Of a stretch of DNA of 64,000 nt, positions 22,775 to 35,200 are shown in pieces. This DNA is from Branchiostoma floridae (lineage: Eukaryota > Chordata > Leptocardii > Amphioxiformes > Branchiostomatidae), in contig NC_049987.1 in assembly GCF_000003815.2 (NCBI RefSeq), forward strand, positions 1,936,428 through 2,000,427, given 5' to 3'. Made by a program: the position numbers and the translations under genes. The first letter of the stretch is position 1; the number at the start of each line of letters is the position of its first letter. Under the pieces are notes generated by a model. That model saw nothing but the letters and a program-made list of their open reading frames with translations, was not told where the DNA came from and did not search any database.

Positions 22775-23464
22775 GCTGTCTTGCCTTGTCTGCGTTAGTC
22801 GCGCAAATCAAATGAACCAGATGTCTTGTCAAGCTGGCGTGAAGTACTAGTACTAAGGGCACGGACCTGGCCGGAATCGTCACGCCTTGTCTGCGTCTTA
22901 TTGTCCGTCGAACTTGCGTTTCTTTTCTACTTTGACACACATTGACAGTGGAATTCCACCCTTACCAGGCATGACAAATGATACTTGATTGGTTTATCAA
23001 AGTACAGCACAGCACAGTACTGTCTTTTCACGGCAAGATAGCTGTGACGACTCATCCAGCCGGCCCGCGCATGGAGCAACAACAATACAACACACACATC
23101 AAGATCCATCCGCCGCGCACAGAAAACACATCGCATTTTACTACATGTCTCCTTCCACACACTACAAACACCCGCTAATTACAAGAAAAGCACCAAAGAC
23201 CAAAACATCAGCAAAAGAAAACACCATTCATACGCACCCATCATTAAAAACACATACAAACACACAGAATCAAGACAACTAATAAACAAACGCAAACGAT
23301 TATTGAGAACTACAATCGTACGTGAGCACAAACAGGTGTGATTGCTTGGGTTTTGAAAGAATGTATCTTATATGCTCATTCTTTATCAGAGAGAGTCGGC
23401 TGTGTACATGTGTAAGGTCGTGATTGTTGTGAGAAAAATACAGCTCTTTCTTAGACTTTTGGGT
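22775..23464. other. H1 upstream region and H1-H4 spacer
   Basis: No gene. 23040-23290 is A/C-rich with ACACA words. A clear TATA or H1 box was not seen. Confidence 0.5.
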
Positions 23465-23480
23465 GGCCCTGAAAAGGGCC
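23465..23480 (-). terminator. H4 mRNA 3' stem-loop
   Basis: Minus-strand GGCCCTTTTCAGGGCC, about 36 bases beyond the H4 stop. Confidence 0.97.
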
Positions 23481-23515
23481 GGGGTTTGCTTGCGATGATA
23501 AGTCAGTCGGATCAT

Positions 23516-23905
<390 letters not shown>

Positions 23906-24107
23906 TTAATAGCGGCCCTGCGGACCTACGAGGAGTCTAGACCGCGACCGGTCGACCACACCTGGCCAATGGTAGGACGCCATCCGTCACTCCATACGAG
24001 CTACTCAAGACAACTCCACGCCGACGATTTTGCACCGGAAAGCCAGCTCTGGCATTGAAAAAAAAAAAAAAGTTAAAGGACATCGAAACAAAGGGAGAAA
24101 GGGGAGT

Positions 24108-24207
24108 NNNNNNNNNNNNNNNNNNNNNNNNNNNNNNNNNNNNNNNNNNNNNNNNNNNNNNNNNNNNNNNNNNNNNNNNNNNNNNNNNNNNNNNNNNNNN
24201 NNNNNNN
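24108..24207. other. Assembly gap (100 N)
   Basis: Run of N just outside the H4 gene; with the 18562 gap it brackets the histone unit. Confidence 0.99.
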
Positions 24208-24763
24208 GGCGTACTACGTTTACCACTACATCGGCTACATATAGCGGTGAGAAGCAGAACTCCAGTTAGAAGCTCTGACGAAGGTGTCTGAGAGACATCG
24301 ATCAATGGACAATGCTATAGAACTACCTTGTGCTGTAGAGCTACATTCTGTATGACTGAAACACACCGTCTATTACTGTATAGCCCTAGCCCACACTGGA
24401 GCGCGTCCAAGAAGCTTCTATGCAATCTCTTCTTCCATAAGCAATGTAAGTACCTGCTGGTTGTGTAATAAGAATTCTAAGAACCTGATGAAACTATTTT
24501 CGGTTGTTTAAGATTGTAGTAATACATCATGTTTAGCTGCAAAGCTAGCAGACTGTTTAGTTCAGTGTGGATTTATCTGACATTGAACACGAATATAATC
24601 TCCACAGATGTTTGTTTTGTCTTTCTTTGTGGCTGAAGTGCGCACATTGTTATATGGTTATATAAGACCACCGTGACATGTGTATCACTGTTATTAACAA
24701 CATAACTTGTGAAGAATTGTGTAAGACGATCTACTTACAGTGACATAGTATTACACTATAGTG

Positions 24764-25200
24764 GGGCCGCGTAGCACAGTGGTATTGTATTCGGCCCGTG
24801 ATCGAGAGGTCGCCGGTTCGAATCCGCCTACCGTGTTGCCGGTCTTGTGCCGTTGGGAAAGGCACTTTACACGACTTTCCTCACTTTACTCAAGTGAAAA
24901 ATGAGTCGTCCCTCGGATAGGACGTTAAATGGAGGTCCCGTGTACGGGGAGAGCCATACCCCATGCACGTTAAAGAACCCCCACACGTGCGATGGTGCGG
25001 TGTGCGTTGGTGCAAATCCTTCTGTCGGGAGTTGGTGATTCACTTCAAATCACCCGGATGGAGGCCTGGCGAACCTCTGTCTCGTATCAGCCACATGGTG
25101 AATTACATCATTCACCCGGACGGGAGACCTGGCGCATCCCCGTCTTGTAATTAGCCTACGAAAGGGTATGTCACCCCGTAAGGGGCGGTATAACCCCGTC
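24764..25200 (+). mobile_element. tRNA-derived SINE
   Basis: The head (about 24764-24835) has a pol III A box TAGCACAGTGG and B box GGTTCGAATCC spaced as in a tRNA, but the acceptor and T stems do not close, so it is not a functional tRNA. The body carries GGGAAAGGCACTTTACAC, TAGGACGTTAAATGGAGGTC and CACGTTAAAGAACCC, followed by two CACCCGGA(T/C)GGGAG-type direct repeats. Inserted between the histone cluster and the receptor gene. Confidence 0.85.
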
Positions 25201-26911
25201 GTGTGTAGACATGTGCGAACATGTCTACATTTGATCACGTCGACCGATGATGATGAGTATTACACTAATAGAATAAAAGAACCCAGATTGTGCAAGTAGG
25301 CATATTTAATAATCAATATTGGTTTGTATTCCATGTAAATTTTAATAGCAGAACAAATTTGGTTTGAAACTTATAATAGTTAAAAGAGATTACAAAATGA
25401 CATTACATCAAAATCATGAAAATTGACCCACTCAGGGGACAAGATGGGGAAGAAAAAAAGATGGCTAATTTTTCAAAATGAATGCCCGAAACTTTGTAAC
25501 ATTTATCAGAAGCAACAGAACATGGCTTCACAGCAATTCCTTCCCCCTTTATTCTAGACGTCCACAAAATGACAGTGTGGTATCCCAGGATCACTGAAAG
25601 TTGGCAACTGAACCAAGGACTACCATATTGGACGAATTTCTACAGCTGTTGTTGGCCTATACTCTAGTGATGCATATTACAATAGAGCTCAAATATAAAC
25701 TGAAATGCATAAGGACACTTGTCTTTCAGTGTCCAACTTTAATTCTGTACATACATGGATACTTTTCTCCTTCATTAGGTAGGATAAGCAGTGTTTTATT
25801 TGAATAGGAAGCAGACTGAATAAAAATTGAGCTATGTGACTCCACTGCCCACCCCAAAAAAAGTCTAAGGTCGGCAGACGTTTCTAATGTAGGTAGGGAA
25901 AATGGAGACCCAATTTCCTAGGTCATATGCAAAATGAGATTCTGAAGTAATAAGTGAAAAAAGAGATAAAGATTCACTTTGACAAAAGGATCCAGTCATA
26001 CTGGCCTCCAACACATGGTAACGGGCAGTTTATATACCCTACACAGACACATCTTTTGCAAATAATAAAACATACGCTGTTAATGAAAATATACAGACCC
26101 ATCCGTTAACATATCACTACATTTCCTGACCAATGAAAATACATTTTTTTCATAATTTCACCTGATATACAGAGGTCACAAAACCGTATGTCAATCTTCT
26201 AAACCTATCATATCCCAACAATCATATTTTAATGATTATTTGATTTACACTGCATAAGCATAGGGTTCGTTTATGGACAAGCAAAAGTAAATACATTGAA
26301 TGAAGTCTTATTATTATAAATATAAGCACGCATTTAAGATCAGATGCTATAGGTGACTAACAATGTTACTATTGCATTTTTATTACAATATTAAATGTTC
26401 ATAAAACCTGGTGCTGAAGTCCATAAAAAGTTTCTCAATTCATGGTTTTTTAAAAAAATTAAGAAACAATGAAATTGCAATCAAATCATTTTGAAGTTGG
26501 CCCTGTTAGTTCTATTATATGGATGGAATTTTATTGTCTTAAATTGTTTTCGACCATACTTTAACTCTTACACAGCAGCTACAAAATCAGAAAATGAATG
26601 TAGTAAATTAAAAAACAAATTGGAAAACGGTAGAATAAAAACAAAGAGACAAAGAAAAACATGAAAAAAGGAAACCTTTTGTTTAGTGTACTATACCATG
26701 AGCATCTCATAATATGTTAGCTTTCTTTACCATTTAGATTAAAAAAAACAATCTGTTTTGGGCTTTTTTGTATCTTATTCACACGTTCGCAGCAGTCTTT
26801 TGTGAGTTCTAAAGAAAATGCCATTCACATTATCAAATCAACATCTGGTCTTACAGTTAAAGAACATAGATTGCATCGCCACCCAAAGCAGAATTAAAAG
26901 GTTCCATCTCA
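25201..26911. other. AT-rich region downstream of the receptor gene
   Basis: No gene recognised. It is downstream of the last receptor exon (minus strand), so its right part probably contains that 3' UTR. Confidence 0.4.
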
Positions 26912-27218
26912 TCATCTAGAAAGATACGGCTTCAGCATCAGAGATGTCGATTTTACAGTAAATGTACTGTCTGTGTTAGTGCCGTCTGCCCACCGTTGGT
27001 TGAACTTATCCATGGGACCACAGTTTTTATACCACCAGCCACCTCCATAGCGTTTAGCACAGCTGAATCCTTCAACATTATCGTTGTACCTGTCCACAGT
27101 ACTAAACTCGTATCCAGAATGTGGGGAAAGCATATGGTCACAAATATTACTTACACTTTTACCACGTTTCCTGGTTTGACCTACATCCAGTCTGTAGTTA
27201 TTCTTTTCATCAGAAACC
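26912..27218 (-). CDS. Receptor last exon: FReD C-terminal third
   Basis: Acceptor CTCCCTAG/GGTTTC at 27218 completes the Glu codon begun in the exon at 28788. It encodes [23 protein letters not shown] (the calcium-loop region, with the usual D-x-D-N-D relaxed), [15 protein letters not shown] and a C-terminal SLMLKP, then a stop. GGWWY and the paired Cys are hallmarks of fibrinogen-related domains. Confidence 0.85.
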
Positions 27219-29150
27219 CTAGGGAGTAAAAATCATATTTTCAGCAATAGGCAAGACAAGAATAATGTACTAACATCTTTGAATAGTGTCTTCAAGTTGG
27301 TAAGTTCCTGAAGGGAATTTTCAGGTGACTCACAATCAGGGTAAGTTATCTAAATGTGTACAAAACCAATCAAAGGTTATATAAAGGTGGAAATCATTTG
27401 CATGATCAGACTGTTTAATGGGGATATGAGCTCTCCGAACTCTTGTTTGTACGGCAGCGTCTACCACCTTCCTCATTACAGATGCGGTCTATACATATTA
27501 ATTATTCAAATTGAACGTAGATACTTAGATGCGGTCACTGAATGTGATTACGTAAATGAGTGCATCGCATACATAAATGAAGTCAATGGTGCGATGCTAT
27601 TACCATCTACTTCTGAATCATCTAAAGAATAATTATGCAAATTAGATCCCAATTTACGTAATCAATATCAAATTTTCTCAAGCATAATTCGGGTCCAAAA
27701 TAGACGATAGGGGACCCACACATACATCTCTTACTTTCTGCCCTCTTTCTCGGTTACATTATGTGACAACTTTGAAAGTCCTATCATAAAATGAAGTGGA
27801 TTTTTTAACTTTCCTTATTGATTGTGCAAATAAGCTGGCTTTTTGCATAATTAGTATTTTATTATGTAAGTATTCACTATCTACGTGCCAGAAATTATGA
27901 CGATCCGTCAATACCTTCATATTTCCTCATTAGTTATGCAAATGATGACCTCATTAGCATGATTAATGTGTATTGACATTTCTCTCTTTCTCAGCTACAT
28001 ATGTGATAAGTTCTATCATGGAATGCAGTGGATTTATAAACTTTCCTCATTAATTATGCGAAGTAGCTGTTGATTTGCATAATTAGTATTTTATCATGTA
28101 ATCCTTCACTAAGGCTATCTGCATACCAAAAACTATGACGATCCATTAACAAATACATATGTTCCCATCAAGTATGCAAATTAGGTTACTATTTGCATAA
28201 TTAAAGTGTAGAATAGTGGATTTATAAACTTTCCTCATTAATTATGCAAATTAGCTGTTGATTTGCATATATAGCATTACACCACGTAAGTAATCACATA
28301 CCAAAAGTCATAACGATCCGTCAGAAAAAGCTTCCAAGTTCCGCCAAAAAGCCGCTGGGGGTCCCAAACTTACAGCACTTACTCTCTGCTCCAAGGGCTA
28401 TCTACCACTCAAGAATCACGACCACAGCATGTCCAGAACACAGGTTATCAAAAATAGAAGTTCCGCTGCAGTACCTTGGGAAGCCGCTAGGGGGCCCATT
28501 ATCGAATTTGACCTTCGTTTTTCCAACCCCTACCCACCTACTAAATATCATCAGGATCCATCCAAGGCTTCTTGAGTTATAATGGTGACAGACAGACAGA
28601 CAGACAGACATACAAGCCTAAAACATAACCTTGCCATTCTGGCCAAGGTAATAATAATAACTATCCAAACGTGTCGTGAACCAGTCAAAATTGAAAAAAA
28701 AACAGGTTTTGCTATCGCAAACCTGTAACTAGAATTTATTCCGCAACAATAGGAAAAGAAACTTTGCTATGATAATACTAGACTTACTCGAAGTGACCGT
28801 GACTGCAAATAGATGGGTAAAGTCGCCTTCCGCCGGTGATCACCGGTGTCTGGTCGATCCGGAGACTGTAGTTCTTCTGGTTGGTCAGTAGGTGGAGGTA
28901 GTCATTGCCCAGCCAGTATTCACCGATCTTGTTCCCGAAACCACGTCTGTAGTCCGCCCAGGTACGGTCAAACCGAACCGACCCGTCAAACCGACGCTGA
29001 ATGACAGTCCAACCTCCCCCTGCTTAACACAGACATCAATGTCTACTAAAAGGGTTAAAATGTAAAAAAAAACATTTACAAAGCTCCCTCCTCTTATATT
29101 AATGTTTTTCTCTCTCTTTATCTGTGTATCTATCTATCTCTGTGTGTGTG

Positions 29151-29187
<37 letters not shown>

Positions 29188-29209
29188 GTGTGTGTGCGTG
29201 TGTGTGCAC

Positions 29210-29241
<32 letters not shown>

Positions 29242-32200
29242 ATGTGTGTATTTGTGTCTGTGTGTGTGTGTGTTTGTGTTTCCGGATATTTGTGTTAAAC
29301 ATAAGGTTGGAACCTCCGGATCGATTGTTATGATATTTGGTACGCCGGTATGGATTGGGAACGTAAAATTCAAGGTCGACTTCATCCAGGCTAAAGGCCT
29401 ACATGGTAGAGAAACTAATTTTTTTTTGACAAATGAAAATAGAAAAAAAATCCATGATTACCCTTTTTTTGCAATCTCATATGACGCAAATTCACCAAAT
29501 CGCATGAAATAACGGTTTTATTTTGGTCCTGATGACCAAGTAATTCGTGAATGTAAGATGCAAATCTGCACCATAGTTTTGGCTCTCAGTTTTTCCGTAA
29601 CCGCTAATCATTTTTATTACCCATCTCTTTTATTACCCATAACCATTTTTTATCAACAAATACTTCGGCCAATACTTCTAGATATTAGTGCGCGATAGCA
29701 GTAACGCGGTTTGATCGCCTGGTTACCCAAATCGTACGTTCCATGTGCGCTGTGGGTGTTTTAGCGCCATCGGAGCTCGCGGAAAACGTATCGTGACGAA
29801 TTTCTTCCCTTTTCCTCAGTAAAGGAGCAAATCTTGATCTCCCTTGCCATATTAGTCATCATCTCAGGACAATTCATTTGTCCATTAGCGGCCTGTAAAA
29901 AGTGCCCCAAAATTAGCTTTTTGGTAAAAATTTATTTTATTGATGGTTTTTTACCCAAAATAATATTTCTGCAGAAAATGTCAGCTAAGTGTGTCAATCA
30001 TCGACAAGGCACCTTTTTCGATGTTTTGAGAAGGGCTTGTGCTTTTCTGAGAGACAGTCAAATCGGCCCCAATTCGTAAAAAAAACTCCGCACCGACACC
30101 TTAAGGCAGGTGCTATCAAATAAGGAAATAAATTACTAATTTGCATTATCAATACAATTGTGCCATAATTCTTATTAATTGTGAAGGATTTGACTGTCAA
30201 CATTTTAACCTATGTAAGTAAAGTTATATATAACCTAGCAAAGGTTATGTAGATGTATATGCCATTTGCATAATTAGAATGACATATGAATATATGAGGT
30301 CTCGGAACTCTTGTTAGAACTTTTTTAACGCATTAAGCATTTGGCCTCACCGTCAGTATCCATGTCACAGTAGACATCCACAGCTGTGATGTTCTGTAAC
30401 ATGATGCGGTAAACACCACTAGTTTTACATCCTGCTTCGTAATGCTCAGCACAGTCACTGTAGTTTCCTGGAACTGATTTTTTAAAATGATGTTCAAGCC
30501 TTTATTTAAAAAGAAGAGGCAATCTGAAGATCTCATGGCATTTCGATCAAACAGAATAGAATAAAGCAGAAATAGATCATGTATCATTGAATACAACTTT
30601 TGTTTAAGATAAAACATAGTATGTAATAGAAAATGTATGGTTTTACAGGATGGTGACAAGTCAATATATAGTGATATCGCCCTTACGGCACGAACGGCTC
30701 ATTTCAGTTGACAGGATGCTGGGAGACTCCGTCAGAACCACAGCGGCTGCAGTAATGTTGGTGTCTGCAGTGGTTGCAGTAAAGTTAGTGTCTGCAGTGA
30801 TGTTAGTGTCTGCAGTGGCCGCAGTGACGTTAGCAGATGACGTCATCACTTCACCAAAGTACGTCATCATGTCATGCGGAGTCGACGTTTGTGGAGATTC
30901 GGTTGTGAAGACCGTATCCTTGACGTGGGAGACACCAACAATCACGTTATACCAAGTATTAACCCATAAACTGTCAGAGTTCAGCCCTATAAAATGCTAT
31001 CAGTAGCAGGGTTGGCTGCTGACCTAAAAAGAAACCACAGAGCAAGGCCGAAGTCCCTAACTCCCGTGGTTCGTGCGCTACACGCGCGCAAAGCTGCTAC
31101 TTCGGGGGGAATACGCTATCCCGGATATATCCGGGCACGGCACACAAGACATGTATATGTATGCCGGATATATCCGGGTTTGGCAGTTTAAGTGTTTTAA
31201 CCAACTATATACAGTTCTGTTTAATCCAATGATCCTATCCAGAGGTTTAAAAGATTCCAAGAGTCTCATATTTCAGGTTTGAAGATCTTCTGAATTCTTA
31301 CCAACAAATAATTATTTCTTCTAAAAAAAAATATCCAGATAGAACATACAAGATATGTCCTAATTAATCAATGATGCCCTAAACATTTTCCTAAACAAGA
31401 CAAGAATAATGAGAAGGGTTTTTTTTCAAAAACAAATCTGAGCTTGAGAAAATTGAGAAAATCTTACATATATGAACACTACTTTTCACAGTTGACTTAA
31501 GAGAGTTCGTGATGAATGGCTTCTTCTTTGATGACTTAATTAAAAGCTTAAGATGTACTCTAGTAGTTCTACTTACCGATTGCATCTATTTTCCATTCTG
31601 CACTCACATACATTTGGCTATATCTAGGATAACTAGTTTGATTTGCATTTTTGTATGATGTGGTAAAACTGTGTTTGTACTTTTACAAACCTGACTTTCG
31701 GAGATGGGCATCGTCTTAGCGATGACCACACTCAACGCCACCAGAGTCATGACGACACAAGTGATGGCGAGGACAGAGACCAGTCGAGAAAAGGTAGGGA
31801 CGAAAATCCTTCTTAAACAGAATCTCTCGTTGATGTCTACTGGAAAGCATCCCAATTAAAAAAGAGACTACTTAGATAATGTTAGTATTCAAAATATGCA
31901 AATTTTTTGCTTGAAGTATTTTGGGACGAAAAGATGCAGATTATCTTTGGAACCGCAGAAAATTGGTGCATTCTTTTAGTAAGGTAACCACTTTATGTAC
32001 TCTGCTGTACTCTATTCTGCTCATCCTCCTACGCGGGGACATCCAACAGCCAAACCGCCTGTCTGGATGTAGACAATCAGTTTGGCTGCTGGATGTCCTG
32101 CGTAGGAGGATGATTCTGCTCCGCTACACCCCACTCTAGCCTCTCCCAGGCTCCGTGGACCTACTGAGATCTGGTCGACTTATGACTTAAATTATATCTA

Positions 32201-35200
32201 GCGCTGAGCTACGTCTTTTGTACAAATAATGGGGGGAGGGGTAATTTGATATCGTTTGTTTACAGCGACGCCACACAGGCTTCGCGGTGAGGAAATTATT
32301 CTTCTGGCCGGCCGACTCCCCTAGCGTACTATTGACTCTATTGACTCTATAGCGTACTATTGACGCCATGTTTGAAACTGAGAGGGTAGCTGCTGCTGAA
32401 GAAAAGAGAAAGGCGAGGAAAGCCCGTCAACAGAGGACGCTGAACCTGTACATGTAGACTCACCATACCCCAATTGAATGGCTGTCCATCATTGACTCTA
32501 TTTCAGTTCAATTTCTACAATTGGACCACCGATTTACGGAGCCTGGTAGAGGCTAACTCCACACCACGTTATTTACTTTACTCTTCTTAGTTTGCCTCAA
32601 CTTTATTATATATTCTACTTAAACAACTTCGTCTTACCTTATTTCTTGATTTTATCTTTTCCAACTTTGCTTAACTTTAACCATCTTACCTTACTTTACA
32701 GCAACTTTTCCTACCTCCCACTGCTGGCTCTTGGCTGAGGAATCACTTTCAGTTCTTTCTCCTCTTGGGATGATGTTAGCATTACCCTGTATAATATTTG
32801 TTTTTAGATGGTCTATGTCTTCATAGTGATGTGACTCCTCAGTGTCACTTGTGCCTTTTGTAAAAAAACAAAAAAATGTGTTGACAAACTTCTTCAGTCC
32901 ATGTCAGTTAGCAATTATGATCTATAGAAAAATGTAAACAAAGCAGACATACATGTAGGTCAAATTAAAAAATACGTTACTTTTAAACCTTACATTGGTA
33001 ACGTAATGACAAAACCATGCAATCAAAATGAGTTCAGTTCACTCCAATTGGACTTAGTACAAAACGTAATTTAATTAGTCTGTGTAGCAGCTTTTTACTT
33101 TTGATATATCTCTTCGAGATAAGCTACAAAAAGTTACCTATCTAACAGCTTCATACGTTGTAGTAAGAACACACATTTTAGAATTGGCAGAGTGGTTATA
33201 GCCAGGTAAACAGGACAGTGGAGTCAGGACTTTTGATTAACGACATTATTATCATACAAAGAACATTAAAATTTTGACCAGCATTTTAGTCAGCTAAAAT
33301 AATTTTCAAAGACAGTATTTTTTTGGAATGTCTTGACTAAAACGCCGCTGCAGTTCCGAAATTGAATGTTAGGGGGCTGAAACTTTCCCCACTTTGTCAT
33401 GACACTGCATTTTTGACCAGCATTTAGTCAGCTAAAATAATTTTCCAAGACAGTATCAGAAGAACAATAGCTTGTTTCTAATGCATCGATTACATTAAAT
33501 AAAATAACAGCGAGTTATATCTTTGGCTGAGCCGATACGTCATGGAGATATGTAGCCGTGTTTTACCGCCCTTTTTGTATTATGTGAATTTTCAAAGAAT
33601 GTTATTGCAATGTTAAAGATAATGATAATAAAGAATGCAAAGAAATATCACAGATTCTGTTAGACAGTAAAGAACAGTATATGGAAATCAGGCAACAGCA
33701 AGTAAATTTTATTGATGACATCAGCGCGCGCATTAATTTTCGCCTGATTTCAGAAAAAAAACAAGATTTTTTTTTCTTTTGCAGGGATGATCAACATGAC
33801 CATAAAGTACCAAAATGAGCAAATATGCTGTGTTGTAGGCTTATAACTATATTTTTAGAACTGCCAATTACAAAGCACCCAGGACTGTAGTTGTAGAAGT
33901 GAAACGTATTGGATAGTTGTTAAAGTGACACAAATATGGAAGCTATGAGTGTGGTTACCAACTTTCATGGTGATGCCAGCCTACCACACTAGTGTCGCTT
34001 TTACCGCACTAGTACATACTAATGCCTTGTTGGCTCTGATACCCTTTAACCCTATCTAGACCAGGGGGGGGGCTAAAAGTGCCTGCGCCAACTTTGACGT
34101 CGTATAACTGGCGAACGACGTGTGCTAGGACTACGAAACTTGGTGAATTTTCCTAGAATACTATTAGCAACAATTCTATGAAATAAAAATTTAGTTTTTA
34201 ATTTTTGTGTTGCCATGGCAACGGGTTTCTGACAGGCATATTTTCCAAAATTTACTAATTTCAGTTTGAATTATGGGATTTTTATAGTTTAATTGCTAGA
34301 TCAAACTTAATTATTTATATCATTTACATCCTGTGTGATTTTAAGTTACATGTCTAATTAGATATTCATAATTTATGCTAATTTTAAGACGTCATGGGTC
34401 AAAATCCAAGATGGCGGACAATGTCATTTTCAACGATAAATACATGTTATTTTTACTCAAATATCGTCAAAATCTCTTTTTTTCTTACAAAACACAATCA
34501 CTTGTTCATTTGCGTCCATTCCTATTCGGTTTGGGGGTTATATGTGGAAAAAGTCGTATTTTACAAAATTCAAGCTTGTCTATCCAAGATGGCGGACAAA
34601 TGACGTCATTTTCTGACGTCATATAGACGTCAGTGTCGTCGTCATTGGCAACAAAAGACTTGGCAGACTTAGACACCAATAACATAACCTTTATAGTCAT
34701 CGTTTTGTTCAATACACTTAAGTATAGCGGAAATTTAATATTTTGACGATTTTAGCCCAAAATATGACATTATGACGTCATTCTTACGTCATATTACGTC
34801 ATGACGATACCAAAATTACAGAAAATATAAAACTTTACTTTCATTCCCATTCCCACCAAATTTTGTGATCGTAACCCAAGCCGTTTTGAAATAACGACGG
34901 GGAGGGGGGAGTCAAAAGACCCCCTTCCCGATCCGAGGAAGCCCGAAAAAGCCTGGTCTAGATAGGGTTAATTCTTGTTACAACATTCATCAACCTTATG
35001 GTGCCCATTTTTTTAAACGTAGCTATTTTTTTCACCCATCTTGTATTTTTTTCGCCCTATCGCACTATTTTTGCAGTCTGTAGAGGATGTCATCCATAAA
35101 ATTTACTTGCTGTGGCCTCAAGTAGAAACACGGATTAAGATAAAAAGAAACAAAATGATCTATAATGATTTTACATAATGCAAAATATACTAAAATGCAA

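Noticed and set aside
24764-24835. A functional tRNA gene
   Set aside because: A and B boxes are present but the acceptor stem cannot pair and the sequence continues into a SINE body.
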